DNA of 64,000 nt, taken from the NCBI GenBank assembly GCA_036563805.1, contig DATCLS010000049.1, positions 62,001-126,000 on the forward strand. Direction: 5' to 3'. This document shows positions 19,789 to 27,706 of the stretch, in pieces. The DNA comes from DATCLS01 sp036563805. Lineage in GTDB: Bacteria > Actinomycetota > Acidimicrobiia > Acidimicrobiales > VFJN01. The stretch's first letter is position 1, and every line of letters starts with the position of its first letter. The notes beneath the pieces are model-generated. The model worked only from the letters and a program-made list of their open reading frames with translations, was not told where the DNA came from and ran no database searches. The position numbers were made by a program, and so were the translations under genes.

Positions 19789-20016
19789 ATGCGGACGATC
19801 TCGGTCGACGACATCCCCAGGAAGCTGCAAGACACCGTATACACGGCGGTCGGGCTGGGGATCCTCGGCTTTCAGCAGATCCAGGTGCAGCGCCAGCAGC
19901 TCCAGCGCTCGCTGGCGGGGTCCCCGGCCTGCGAGGTGGCGCGGCAGGCCGCCGCCGTCGCCCGCGAAGCGCGTTCCCAGGTGCTCGGGCTGGTCGGCCG
20001 GGGCGCCGACGGCTAG
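19789..20016 (+). CDS. Small conserved-looking protein of unknown function
   Basis: 75 residues from ATG 19789, with GGAGGG about 8 bases upstream, so translation is SD-led. TAGCGT at 19749-19754 could be its -10. The N-terminal half (VDDIPRKLQDTVYTAVGLGILGFQQIQVQ) looks like an amphipathic helix or a weak membrane segment, followed by a Gln/Arg/Ala-rich helix. This resembles phasin-like or heparin-binding-hemagglutinin-like helical proteins only in composition. It is divergent from the GT2 gene and upstream of a GT4 gene. No function assigned. Confidence 0.65.
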   Translation: MRTISVDDIPRKLQDTVYTAVGLGILGFQQIQVQRQQLQRSLAGSPACEVARQAAAVAREARSQVLGLVGRGADG

Positions 20017-20069
20017 GACGGGCCGACGGCCAGGGCGGGAGGGGCCGGGGCGCACCGACGCCCGGCCAC

Positions 20070-20075
20070 TACGCT
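20070..20075 (+). promoter_or_regulatory. Predicted -10 of leaderless GT4 promoter
   Basis: TACGCT, 9 bases before GTG 20085; no ribosome-binding site. Confidence 0.45.
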
Positions 20076-20084
20076 CCCCCGTCC

Positions 20085-21197
20085 GTGCTCCGGGTCGCCG
20101 CCGATCTCACGTCGTTCCTGACGCCGCGGACCGGCGTCGGCGTGTTCGCCACCCGGGTCGTCGAGCAGCTGGCCGGACGCGACGACGTCGAGCTCACCGC
20201 CTTCGCCGTGACCTGGCGGGGCCGGGGGAGCCTGGCCGGGGCCGTGCCACCCGGGGTGGCGGTGGTCGACCGCCCGCTCCCCGCTCGGCCGCTGCGCGAG
20301 GCCTGGAAACGCGCCGACCACCCCCGCATCGACCCGTGGATCGGCCGCCACGACGTGGTGTGGGGCCCCAACTTCGTCGTGCCCCCGACGGCAGCGGCCG
20401 CGGTCGCCACCGTGCACGACCTCACGCCGCTGCGGTTCCCCCAGCTCGCCAACCGGGCGACGCTCGCCTACCCGGCGCTCATCCGCCGGGCCGTCCGCCG
20501 CGGGGCGTGGATCCACACGCCCTCGGCGTTCGTCCGCGACGAGGTGGTCGCCGAGCTCCACGTGCCCCCCGACCGGGTCGTGGCCATCCACCACGGCGTG
20601 CTCCCGGCCGAGGCCGCCGGCGACCCCGCCCGCGGCCGCCGGCTGGCTGGCGGCGACCGCTACGTGCTGGCCGTGGGCACGGTCGAGCCCCGCAAGGACC
20701 TGCCCACCCTGGTGCGGGCGTTCGACGCCCTGGCCGCCCGCGACCCCGAGCTGCGTTTGGTGATCGCCGGGCCCGACGGCTGGGGCACCGACGCCCTCGC
20801 CGCCGCACTCGACCGGGCGCGCCACCGCGACCGGGTCGTCCGCCTCGGCTGGGTGAGCGACGGCGACCGCCGGGCCCTGGTGGCCGGCGCCGCCGTCTAT
20901 TGCTTCCCGTCGGTCTACGAGGGGTTCGGCCTCCCGCCGCTCGAGGCCATGACCGCCGGGGTGCCGGTGGTGGCCACCCGGGCCGGCGCGGTGCCCGAGG
21001 TGTGCCGCGACGGCGCCGACCTGGTACCGGTGGGCGACCCGGACGCCCTCGCCGCCGCCCTGGACCGGGTGCTGACCGACGCCGGCCACCGCGACCGGCT
21101 CGTCGCCCGGGGCCGGGCCGTCGCCGCCGGCTACCGGTGGGAGGACACGGCGGATGCCCTTGTCGACCTGTTCCGCCGGGCCACCGAGGACGGCTGA
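20085..21197 (+). CDS. GT4 family glycosyltransferase
   Basis: 370 residues, GTG 20085. The N-terminal Rossmann domain starts RVAADLTSFLTPRTGVGVFATR. The C-terminal domain has VLAVGTVEPRKDLPTLVRAF and the donor-binding E-x7-E stretch YEGFGLPPLEAMTAGVPVV, followed by GAVPEVCRDGADLV. This is a retaining GT-B enzyme of the mannosyl/rhamnosyltransferase type. Upstream in-frame sequence (from 19752) lacks homology. Next to GDP-rhamnose/fucose genes, it may use a GDP-sugar donor; this is inference. Confidence 0.85.
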   Translation: MLRVAADLTSFLTPRTGVGVFATRVVEQLAGRDDVELTAFAVTWRGRGSLAGAVPPGVAVVDRPLPARPLREAWKRADHPRIDPWIGRHDVVWGPNFVVPPTAAAAVATVHDLTPLRFPQLANRATLAYPALIRRAVRRGAWIHTPSAFVRDEVVAELHVPPDRVVAIHHGVLPAEAAGDPARGRRLAGGDRYVLAVGTVEPRKDLPTLVRAFDALAARDPELRLVIAGPDGWGTDALAAALDRARHRDRVVRLGWVSDGDRRALVAGAAVYCFPSVYEGFGLPPLEAMTAGVPVVATRAGAVPEVCRDGADLVPVGDPDALAAALDRVLTDAGHRDRLVARGRAVAAGYRWEDTADALVDLFRRATEDG

Positions 21198-21347
21198 CCC
21201 GCCCGCACCCGTGCTGACCAGCGCTGATCGCCGGCCGGCGGGTCCCGACCGGCGGCCGGCCGGCCGCGGCACGGCGTCCCGACGACCGGGAACGCGTCGG
21301 CCCCGCCACCGCGCGTGAGCCGATTCACGAGCCTCCGCGTGGGCTTC

Positions 21348-21353
21348 TAGCAT
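21348..21353 (+). promoter_or_regulatory. Predicted -10 of leaderless rmd-gmd-cofD-cofE promoter
   Basis: TAGCAT, 8 bases before GTG 21362; no ribosome-binding site. It would drive the four-gene run up to 24929. Confidence 0.5.
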
Positions 21354-21361
21354 GACCGCCC

Positions 21362-22267
21362 GTGAGAGCGCTGGTAACCGGAGCGGGCGGTTTCGTCGGC
21401 GTCCACCTCGTCCGCCACCTCGAGCACGAGGGCGACGAGGTGATCCAGCTCGAGCGCAAGGTCGACGGCATCGACGTCGCCGACGCAGCCGCCATCACCG
21501 AGGCCGTCGTCGCCGCCAAGCCCCAGGCCGTCTACCACCTGGCCGGGGCCAGCGACGTCGGGGGCAGCTGGAACACCCCGGTCGAGACGTTCGTGTCCAA
21601 CGCGCTCGGCACCCTCAACGTGCTCGAGGCCAGCCGCCTGGCGGGCGTCGAGCGGGTGCTGGCCGTGACCAGCGCCGACGTCTACGGACGCGTCACCGAG
21701 GACGAGCTGCCCCTCGACGAGGACCGCCCCCTGCGCCCGGTGTCCCCCTACGCGGCGTCGAAGGTGGCGGCCGACGCGCTGGCCCAGCAGGCTTGGCTGG
21801 GCCACCGGCTCCCGGTCATCCGGGTGCGGGCGTTCAACCACCTCGGGCCGGGCCAGAGCGAGCGGTTCGTGGCGCCGTCGCTCGCAGCCCGCATCGCCCG
21901 CAACGAGATCACCGGCGGCGACCAGGTGCCGATCGGCAACATGACCCCGATGCGCGACATCACCGACGTGCGCGATGTCGTGCGGGCCTACCGGCTGCTC
22001 ATCGAGAACGGCCAGGCCGGCGAGGTCTACAACGTGTGCAGCGGCCGGGCGGTGGCGGTCAAGGAGATCGCGGATGCCCTGCTGGCCATGGCCAAGCGCC
22101 CCATGCACCTGGTGACCGACCCCTCGCTGCAGCGGCCGGTCGACATCCCGGTGCTCGTGGGCGACATGACGCGCCTGGCGAAGGCCACCGGCTGGGCGCC
22201 CACCATCCCCCTCGAGCAGACCCTGGCGGACGTGCTCGCCGACTGGAGGGCTCGCGTTGAGGGGTGA
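21362..22267 (+). CDS. rmd: GDP-6-deoxy-4-keto-D-mannose reductase (Rmd-like)
   Basis: 301 residues, SDR fold. Nucleotide loop TGAGGFVGVHL, catalytic SPYAASK (YxxxK intact) and FNHLGPGQSERFVAPS, the last typical of Rmd-type reductases. The expected product is GDP-D-rhamnose; a GDP-L-fucose or talose product cannot be excluded. It precedes gmd, which makes its 4-keto substrate, by 51 bases. A separate Fcl-type epimerase-reductase lies at 30661, so the cell may make two deoxyhexoses from one intermediate. Confidence 0.8.
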   Translation: MRALVTGAGGFVGVHLVRHLEHEGDEVIQLERKVDGIDVADAAAITEAVVAAKPQAVYHLAGASDVGGSWNTPVETFVSNALGTLNVLEASRLAGVERVLAVTSADVYGRVTEDELPLDEDRPLRPVSPYAASKVAADALAQQAWLGHRLPVIRVRAFNHLGPGQSERFVAPSLAARIARNEITGGDQVPIGNMTPMRDITDVRDVVRAYRLLIENGQAGEVYNVCSGRAVAVKEIADALLAMAKRPMHLVTDPSLQRPVDIPVLVGDMTRLAKATGWAPTIPLEQTLADVLADWRARVEG

Positions 22268-22318
22268 CGACCTGACAAACTTCCGGTTCGCGGCCTGCCC
22301 CGTCGAGGAGACCCCATC

Positions 22319-23299
22319 GTGACGAAGCGAGCGCTCATCACCGGCATCACCGGCCAGGACGGCTCCCACCTGGCCGAGCTGCTGCTCGACAAGGGCTACG
22401 AGGTGCTGGGCATGGTGCGCCGCACCAGCACCGTCAACTGGGAGCGCATCGGTCACCTGCAGGACCGCATCCAGTTCGTGCACGGCGACCTGCTCGACCA
22501 GGTGTCGATCCTGTCGATCCTCCAGGAGCACCGGCCCGACGAGGTCTACAACCTGGCCGCCCAGTCGTTCGTGCCCACGTCGTGGCAGCAGCCGGTGCTG
22601 ACCGGCGAGTTCACGGCCATCGGCGTCACCCGCATGCTCGACGCCATCCGGATCATCGACCCGTCGATCCGCTTCTACCAGGCGTCGTCGAGCGAGATGT
22701 TCGGCAAGGTGGTCGAGACGCCCCAGCGCGAGACCACGCCGTTCTATCCCCGCTCGCCCTACGGCGTGGCCAAGGTCTACGGCCACTGGATCACGGTGAA
22801 CTACCGCGAGTCCTACGGCCTGCACGCCACCAGCGGCATCCTGTTCAACCACGAGGGCCCCCGCCGCGGCATCGAGTTCCTGCCGCGCAAGGTGTCCAAC
22901 GCCGTGGCCAAGATCAAGCTGGGCCTGGCCAACGAGCTGCGCCTCGGCAACCTCGACGCCCTGCGCGACTGGGGCTACGCCGGCGACTACGTCGAGGCCA
23001 TGTGGCTCATGCTCCAGCAGGACGAGCCCGACGACTACGTGATCGCGACCGGCGAGACGCACTCGGTGCGCGAGTTCTGCGAGCTGGCCTTCGACCACGT
23101 CGGGCTCGACTGGGAGAAGTACGTGGTCGTCGACGAGCGGTTCTTCCGGCCGGCCGAGGTCGACCTGCTGGTGGGCGACGCCTCCAAGGCCCGCAAGGTG
23201 CTCGGCTGGGAGCCCAAGACGACGTTCCCCGAGCTCGTCCGCCTCATGGTGGACGCCGACGTGGCCCTGCTCGAGGGGAAGCTCAAGGGCATCGCGTGA
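22319..23299 (+). CDS. gmd: GDP-mannose 4,6-dehydratase
   Basis: 326 residues, GTG 22319 preceded by GAGGAG. TGITGQDGSHLAELLLDKGY is diagnostic of Gmd. The catalytic Ser/Glu pair is in SSSEMFG, YxxxK in SPYGVAK, and LFNHEGPRRGIEFLPRKV binds the GDP-sugar. It converts GDP-mannose to GDP-4-keto-6-deoxymannose. The GDP-mannose source is covered by manB (4050) and the guanylyltransferase (28674). Confidence 0.95.
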   Translation: MTKRALITGITGQDGSHLAELLLDKGYEVLGMVRRTSTVNWERIGHLQDRIQFVHGDLLDQVSILSILQEHRPDEVYNLAAQSFVPTSWQQPVLTGEFTAIGVTRMLDAIRIIDPSIRFYQASSSEMFGKVVETPQRETTPFYPRSPYGVAKVYGHWITVNYRESYGLHATSGILFNHEGPRRGIEFLPRKVSNAVAKIKLGLANELRLGNLDALRDWGYAGDYVEAMWLMLQQDEPDDYVIATGETHSVREFCELAFDHVGLDWEKYVVVDERFFRPAEVDLLVGDASKARKVLGWEPKTTFPELVRLMVDADVALLEGKLKGIA

Positions 23300-24228
23300 C
23301 GGTCGCGGTGTTGGCCGGCGGCGTCGGTGCCGCCCGGCTGCTCGCGGGCCTGGTCCGCGTCGTCCCGCCGGGCGACGTGACCGCGGTGGTCAACACCGGC
23401 GATGACATGGTGCTCCACGGGCTGGCCATCAGCCCCGACATCGACACGGTCACCTACACGGTGGCCGGGGCCATCGACCCCGGCCGGGGGTGGGGCCTGC
23501 GCGACGAGACGTGGCACGCCATGGAGGCGCTGGAGCGCTACGGCGGGCAGACCTGGTTCTCGCTCGGCGACCGCGACCTGGGCACCCACCTGTACCGCAC
23601 CCAGCGGCTGGCGGAGGGCGCCGGACTGGCCGAGGTGACCGCCGAGATCGCCGCCGCCTGGGGCCTGGAGCTGCGGATCGTGCCCGCGACCGAGCAGCCG
23701 CTGCGGACGCGCCTGACCCTGGCCGAGGGCGGCGAGGAGATCTCGTTCCAGGACTACTTCGTGCGCCGCGGCCACGCGGTGCCGGTCCGGGCCGTCCGGT
23801 TCGCCGGAGCCGAGGAGGCCCGGCCCGCCCCCGGCGTGCTCGAAGCCATCGGCTCGGCCGCCACCGTCGTGGTGGCGCCGTCCAACCCCATCGTGTCGAT
23901 CGGTCCGATCCTGGCCGTTCCCGGTGTCCGGGCCGCGGTCGAGGCCCGGCGCGAGGACGTGGTGGCCGTGTCGCCGCTGGTCGGCGGTCGGGCGCTGAAG
24001 GGGCCGGCCGACCGCATGCTGCGCGAGCTGGGGCACGACGACTCGGTGGTGGGCGTCGCCCGCCTCTACGCCGGCTTCGCCGGCACGCTGGTCATCGACC
24101 ATGCGGACGCCGAGCTGGCCGACGCCGTCCGGGCCGAGGGCCTGCGCTGCGTCGTGACCGACACGGTCATGCGCGACCCCGAGGCCGCGGCCAAGCTGTG
24201 CGAGACCGTGCTGGGAGCGGCGCGATGA
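23296..24228 (+). CDS. cofD: 2-phospho-L-lactate/PEP transferase for F420 (CofD/FbiA)
   Basis: 310 residues, GTG 23296 overlapping the gmd stop (GTGA). VTVAVLAGGVGAARLLAGL, VNTGDDMVLHGLAISPDIDT and APSNPIVSIGPILAVPGV are family signatures for binding the guanylated C3 unit and Fo. It transfers a phospholactyl or phosphoenolpyruvyl group to Fo, making F420-0 or dehydro-F420-0; actinobacterial FbiA uses the PEP-derived donor. Translationally coupled to cofE. Placing F420 genes downstream of gmd is unusual. Confidence 0.93.
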   Translation: MTVAVLAGGVGAARLLAGLVRVVPPGDVTAVVNTGDDMVLHGLAISPDIDTVTYTVAGAIDPGRGWGLRDETWHAMEALERYGGQTWFSLGDRDLGTHLYRTQRLAEGAGLAEVTAEIAAAWGLELRIVPATEQPLRTRLTLAEGGEEISFQDYFVRRGHAVPVRAVRFAGAEEARPAPGVLEAIGSAATVVVAPSNPIVSIGPILAVPGVRAAVEARREDVVAVSPLVGGRALKGPADRMLRELGHDDSVVGVARLYAGFAGTLVIDHADAELADAVRAEGLRCVVTDTVMRDPEAAAKLCETVLGAAR

Positions 24229-24929
24229 GCCGCGCCCTCGAGGTCATACCGGTCGAGGGCATCGGCGAGGTGGGGCCGGGCGACGACCTGGCCGGCATGC
24301 TGGCCGCCGCGGCCGAGGACCTGCGCGACGGCGACGTCGTGGTCGTGACCCAGAAGGTCGTGTCCAAGGCCGAGGCCCAGCTGGTGCCGCTCGATCCCAA
24401 CGACCCGCAGAGCAAGGCCAAGATCGTCGAGGCCGAGTCGGTGCGGGTGCTGCGCCGCCGGGGCGAAATGGTCATCAGCGAGACCCGCCACGGGTTCGTG
24501 TGCGCCAACGCCGGCGTCGACCTGTCCAACGTCGAGGACGGCTGGGCGGCGCTGCTGCCCGAGGACCCCGACCGCTCGGCCCGCCGGCTCCGCGACGCCC
24601 TGCGCCACCGGCTGGGGGTGAACGTGGCGGTCGTCATCAGCGACACGTTCGGCCGTACGTGGCGCCGGGGCCTGACCGACGTGGCCATCGGCTGCGCGGG
24701 CATCCGGCCCATCGTCGACCTGCGGGGCACGGCCGACGCCCACGGGCGCGAGCTGGCCGTGACCGAGGTGTGCGTGGCCGACGAGATCTGCGGCGCCGCT
24801 GAGCTGGTCATGGGCAAGGCGAGCGGGATCTGCGCGGCGGTGGTCCGGGGCGTCGACCCGGCGTGGCTGGGCCGGGGGTCGGTCACCACCGACGTGGTCC
24901 GCCCGGCCTCCGAGGACCTGTTCCGCTAG
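24225..24929 (+). CDS. cofE: F420-0:gamma-glutamyl ligase, single-domain (CofE)
   Basis: 234 residues, ATG 24225 overlapping the cofD stop (ATGA). It has VVVTQKVVSKAEAQLV, ISETRHGFVCANAGVDLSNV, ISDTFGRTWRRGLTDVAIG and VADEICGAAELVMGKASG, the CofE core that adds glutamates to F420-0. The sequence stops where FbiB of mycobacteria continues into an FMN-binding nitroreductase-like domain of about 200 residues, so that dehydro-F420-0 reductase module is missing here. Confidence 0.92.
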   Translation: MSRALEVIPVEGIGEVGPGDDLAGMLAAAAEDLRDGDVVVVTQKVVSKAEAQLVPLDPNDPQSKAKIVEAESVRVLRRRGEMVISETRHGFVCANAGVDLSNVEDGWAALLPEDPDRSARRLRDALRHRLGVNVAVVISDTFGRTWRRGLTDVAIGCAGIRPIVDLRGTADAHGRELAVTEVCVADEICGAAELVMGKASGICAAVVRGVDPAWLGRGSVTTDVVRPASEDLFR

Positions 24930-25057
24930 GGCCCGCTGCGTCTGCCGGGCCCGTCCCGCGGCGCGTCGCGGCAGTCGATGCCGCCGGGCTGCGACCCGCC
25001 GGGCGCCGGGCTGTCGACCGGCGGGGGGTGCCGCCGGGCCCACCGGACGCCGCCGGC

Positions 25058-25088
25058 GGGGCGGTGGCGGCCGGGCCGCCACCGCCCC
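25058..25088. terminator. Hairpin between convergent cofE and polyester hydrolase genes
   Basis: GGGGCGGTGGCGGCC (25058-25072) is followed after one base by its exact complement (25074-25088). The inner bases must open to form a loop. A GC-rich bidirectional terminator is likely. Confidence 0.65.
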
Positions 25089-25100
25089 CGGACGGCTGGC

Positions 25101-25985
25101 TCAGGTGCCCTCGAGCGGGCAGGTCTGCCGGATCTCGGTGATCCCCGCGTTGCGCGGCGGCGGGCAGAGGAACTGGTCGTAGCGGGTGTCGTTGTCGACC
25201 CACCGCTTGAGCCAGGCGATGGTGGCCGCCGACTGGATGGTGTTGTCGGTGGACCCCACGAAGTGGCTCTGGCCGGCCAGCTCGACGTAGTACTTCTCGG
25301 TCCGGGTGATCGAGTTGTAGAAGCCCTCGCCCATCGAGGCGGGGGCGATCACGTCGGCCGACCCGGTCACGATCAGCGTCGGGACGGTCATGCCGCCGTA
25401 GGACGAGATGTTCCACGGCTCCCAACCGACCACGGCCTCGAGCCGCGGGTTGTTGCGCACGCCGGCGTCCAACGAGCCGCCGCCGCCCATCGACCAACCG
25501 GCGACCGCCCACCGGGACGTGTCGAGGCGCTCCCGCACCGCGGCCGGAGCCCCGTTGCCCGACAGGTGCCGGATGATGGCCTGCTGCTGGTCGGCCCGCT
25601 GGTTCGGGAAGTCCAGCAGCGTGTTGGTCTCGGCCACCGCCACCACGAAGCCGTGGGAGGCGATCTTGCGGCACGACCACATCATCTGGGCCTTCAGCGA
25701 CAGGAAGCCGGGCATGACGACGACGCCGCCGAACGTGCCCTGGCTGGTGTCGTTCGGATAGCAGATGGTGACGTTGTTGTACCCGGCGCCGAAGCCGCTC
25801 ACGTCGACCTGCGACGTGGCGAACGGCCCGTTCCGCAAGAGGGTCTCCGGGCCCGGGTCGGGCCCGCGCTGGTAGTTCTCTTGCGCGCCGGCCACCGACG
25901 GGCTGGCGACGAGACCGGCCACCACGAACCCGACCGCCGCCAGGAAGGCGACGGCGGACGCCGCGAACGATCTGAGTCTTCTCAT
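25101..25985 (-). CDS. Secreted PETase/cutinase-like polyester hydrolase
   Basis: 294 residues. A Sec signal peptide (1-34, cleavage near VAGA|QE) precedes an alpha/beta-hydrolase. The mature protein begins RGPDP as in cutinase-type PET hydrolases. Nucleophile motif GWSMGGGG gives S165; D211 lies in SADVIAP and H241 in GQSHFV. Substrate-cleft landmarks: F94 (PGFLS) at the Tyr87 position of Ideonella PETase, W164 as in that enzyme (His in thermophilic cutinases), W191, and F242 where PETase has Ser238. C274/C289 match the conserved C-terminal disulfide; the PETase-specific second disulfide is absent, but C75 and C105 could form a new one. NDTRYDQF is also conserved. A GGGGGAG ribosome site lies 7 bases before ATG 25985. 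Natural substrate probably cutin/suberin-like or microbial polyester. Confidence 0.92.
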   Translation of the reverse strand: MRRLRSFAASAVAFLAAVGFVVAGLVASPSVAGAQENYQRGPDPGPETLLRNGPFATSQVDVSGFGAGYNNVTICYPNDTSQGTFGGVVVMPGFLSLKAQMMWSCRKIASHGFVVAVAETNTLLDFPNQRADQQQAIIRHLSGNGAPAAVRERLDTSRWAVAGWSMGGGGSLDAGVRNNPRLEAVVGWEPWNISSYGGMTVPTLIVTGSADVIAPASMGEGFYNSITRTEKYYVELAGQSHFVGSTDNTIQSAATIAWLKRWVDNDTRYDQFLCPPPRNAGITEIRQTCPLEGT

Positions 25986-26145
25986 GCCGTAACTCCCCCA
26001 TAGGCGGGCGCGTCACGCGCCCGATGACAGCTTTGATGCCCGGCGACGGCACGTTAGTCAACAAGATCTGCCTAGGGCGACATCAAGTCAGCAGAACGGG
26101 AAGAATCGCCCGACTATGACGGTCCGCGTCGGTCCGACCCCCCAG

Positions 26146-26151
26146 TACGGT
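26146..26151 (+). promoter_or_regulatory. Predicted -10 of leaderless PolDom promoter
   Basis: TACGGT, 7 bases before GTG 26159; no ribosome-binding site. Confidence 0.5.
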
Positions 26152-26158
26152 CGGTGCC

Positions 26159-27124
26159 GTGGCCAAAGCTCCGGCGGTCGAGGTGCAGGTGGGCGAGCGC
26201 ACCGTGCGGGTGACCAACCCCGACCGGGTGTACTTCCCGGACAGCGGCGCCACGAAGCTCGACCTGGTCGAGTACTACCTGGCCGTGGGCCCGGGCATCG
26301 TCAACGCCCTGCGCGAGCGCCCGTGCATGCTCCACCGCTTCCCCACCGGTGTCGCCGGCGAGAAGGTCCACCAGAAGCGGGTGCCGGCCGGCGCCCCGCC
26401 CTGGCTGTCGACCGTGCGGCTCCACTTTCCCCGCTTCGGCCAGCACGCCGACGAGCTGTGCGTGACGGAGCTGGCCCACGTCATCTGGGCCGTGCAGATG
26501 TCGACCGTCGAGTTCCACCCGTGGAACTCGCGGCGGGCCCACGTCGAGCGGCCCGACGAGTGGCGCATCGACCTCGACCCCATGCCCGCGTGCCCGCCGT
26601 CCACGGTTCGGCGGGTGGCCCACGTCGTCCACGAGGTGCTCGACGAGCTGGGGGCGGTCGGCTGGCCCAAGACGTCCGGCGGCCGGGGCCTGCATGTCTA
26701 CGTGCGCATCGAGCCGGCCCACGGGTTCCGCACCGTGCGCCGGGCCGCCCTGGCGTTCGCCCGGGAGGTCGAGCGCCGGGCCCCGGACCTGGTCACCACC
26801 ACGTGGTGGCGCAAGGACCGGGACCCGGCCGCCCTGTTCGTCGACTACAACCAGAACGCCCGCGACCACACGATGGCGGCGGCCTACTCGGTGCGGGGCG
26901 TGCCCGAGGCGACCGTCTCGACGCCGATCACCTGGGACGAGATCGACGACGTCGAGCCGGGTGACTTCACGATCCACACGGTCCCGGAGCGGTTCGCCGA
27001 GCTGGGCGACCTCCACGCCGGCATCGACGACGCCGTGTTCGCCATCGACGAGCTGCTGGCGTGGGCCGAGCGCGACGAGCGGGAGGGGGCCGCGGACCCG
27101 GGCGAGCCGACACCCGCCGAGTGA
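26159..27124 (+). CDS. Standalone LigD-type polymerase/primase domain (NHEJ)
   Basis: 321 residues, AEP-superfamily PolDom as in LigD. It has VTNPDRVYFPDSGATKLDLVEYY at the N-terminus, FHPWNSR, the metal-binding DLDP (about 140-143), TSGGRGLHVYVRI and DYNQNARDHTM. The family adds ribo- and deoxynucleotides at double-strand break ends. No ligase, phosphoesterase or Ku gene is adjacent, so partners must be elsewhere. Leaderless GTG start; convergent with the cupin gene. Confidence 0.9.
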   Translation: MAKAPAVEVQVGERTVRVTNPDRVYFPDSGATKLDLVEYYLAVGPGIVNALRERPCMLHRFPTGVAGEKVHQKRVPAGAPPWLSTVRLHFPRFGQHADELCVTELAHVIWAVQMSTVEFHPWNSRRAHVERPDEWRIDLDPMPACPPSTVRRVAHVVHEVLDELGAVGWPKTSGGRGLHVYVRIEPAHGFRTVRRAALAFAREVERRAPDLVTTTWWRKDRDPAALFVDYNQNARDHTMAAAYSVRGVPEATVSTPITWDEIDDVEPGDFTIHTVPERFAELGDLHAGIDDAVFAIDELLAWAERDEREGAADPGEPTPAE

Positions 27125-27187
27125 CGCACCGGCCGGTGGTCACCGGGTGCGACGGCGGGGGCGTCGCCGGGCGTGGTCGCCGGCGCG

Positions 27188-27604
27188 TCACCGGGGCCGG
27201 TGCTCGGTCCCGAGGCCGGGGGTGATCGTCAGGATCCAGCTGGGTTCGTGCACGTCGGCCGTGTGCCACACGCCGGCCGGGTTGATCATGGCCTGCCGGG
27301 GGCCGAGCTCGACGGGGTCGGGGCGGCCGTCGACCTCCCGGACGATCGTGAGGCGGCCGGACAGGCAGACGACGACCTCGTCGCCGGCCGGGTGGCGCTC
27401 CCACGTGTCCCACGTCTCGCACGTCTCGAACGCCATCACCAGCCGGCCCTCGGGGCCGTCGCTCGCCGTCTGCTCGGCGTAGGCCGCCAGGGCCTCGGGG
27501 TCGAAGGCGAAGCCCTCGATCGGGCGGGCCCGGGCCCCGAGGCCCAGGTGGAGGGGAACGGTGGCGAGGTCGACGGCGGCTGATCTGTCGCTGACGAGAT
27601 GCAT
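27188..27604 (-). CDS. Cupin-domain protein
   Basis: 138 residues from ATG 27604. One cupin fold: WERHPAGDEVVVCLSGRLTIV (motif 1, with H and E) and GPRQAMINPAGVWHTADV (motif 2, with H). ETCETWDTW lies just before motif 1. This suits a small metal-binding cupin; substrate unknown. GACGCT lies 6 bases before the ATG, a poor match to the leaderless -10 pattern. Single-gene unit. Confidence 0.75.
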   Translation of the reverse strand: MHLVSDRSAAVDLATVPLHLGLGARARPIEGFAFDPEALAAYAEQTASDGPEGRLVMAFETCETWDTWERHPAGDEVVVCLSGRLTIVREVDGRPDPVELGPRQAMINPAGVWHTADVHEPSWILTITPGLGTEHRPR

Positions 27605-27706
27605 GCGGGCAGCGTCGCGAGCCCGCCGCCCGGGGTCTTGTCGTTATGGGAGCCGGCCGGGAACCGGCGGCCCGGCGGGCTGGCGCCCCGGGCCGTCCCC
27701 CGGCCG

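Noticed and set aside
19752..20084. Upstream in-frame extension of the first GT4 gene
   Set aside because: No homology, crosses another gene, and a leaderless promoter fits GTG 20085.
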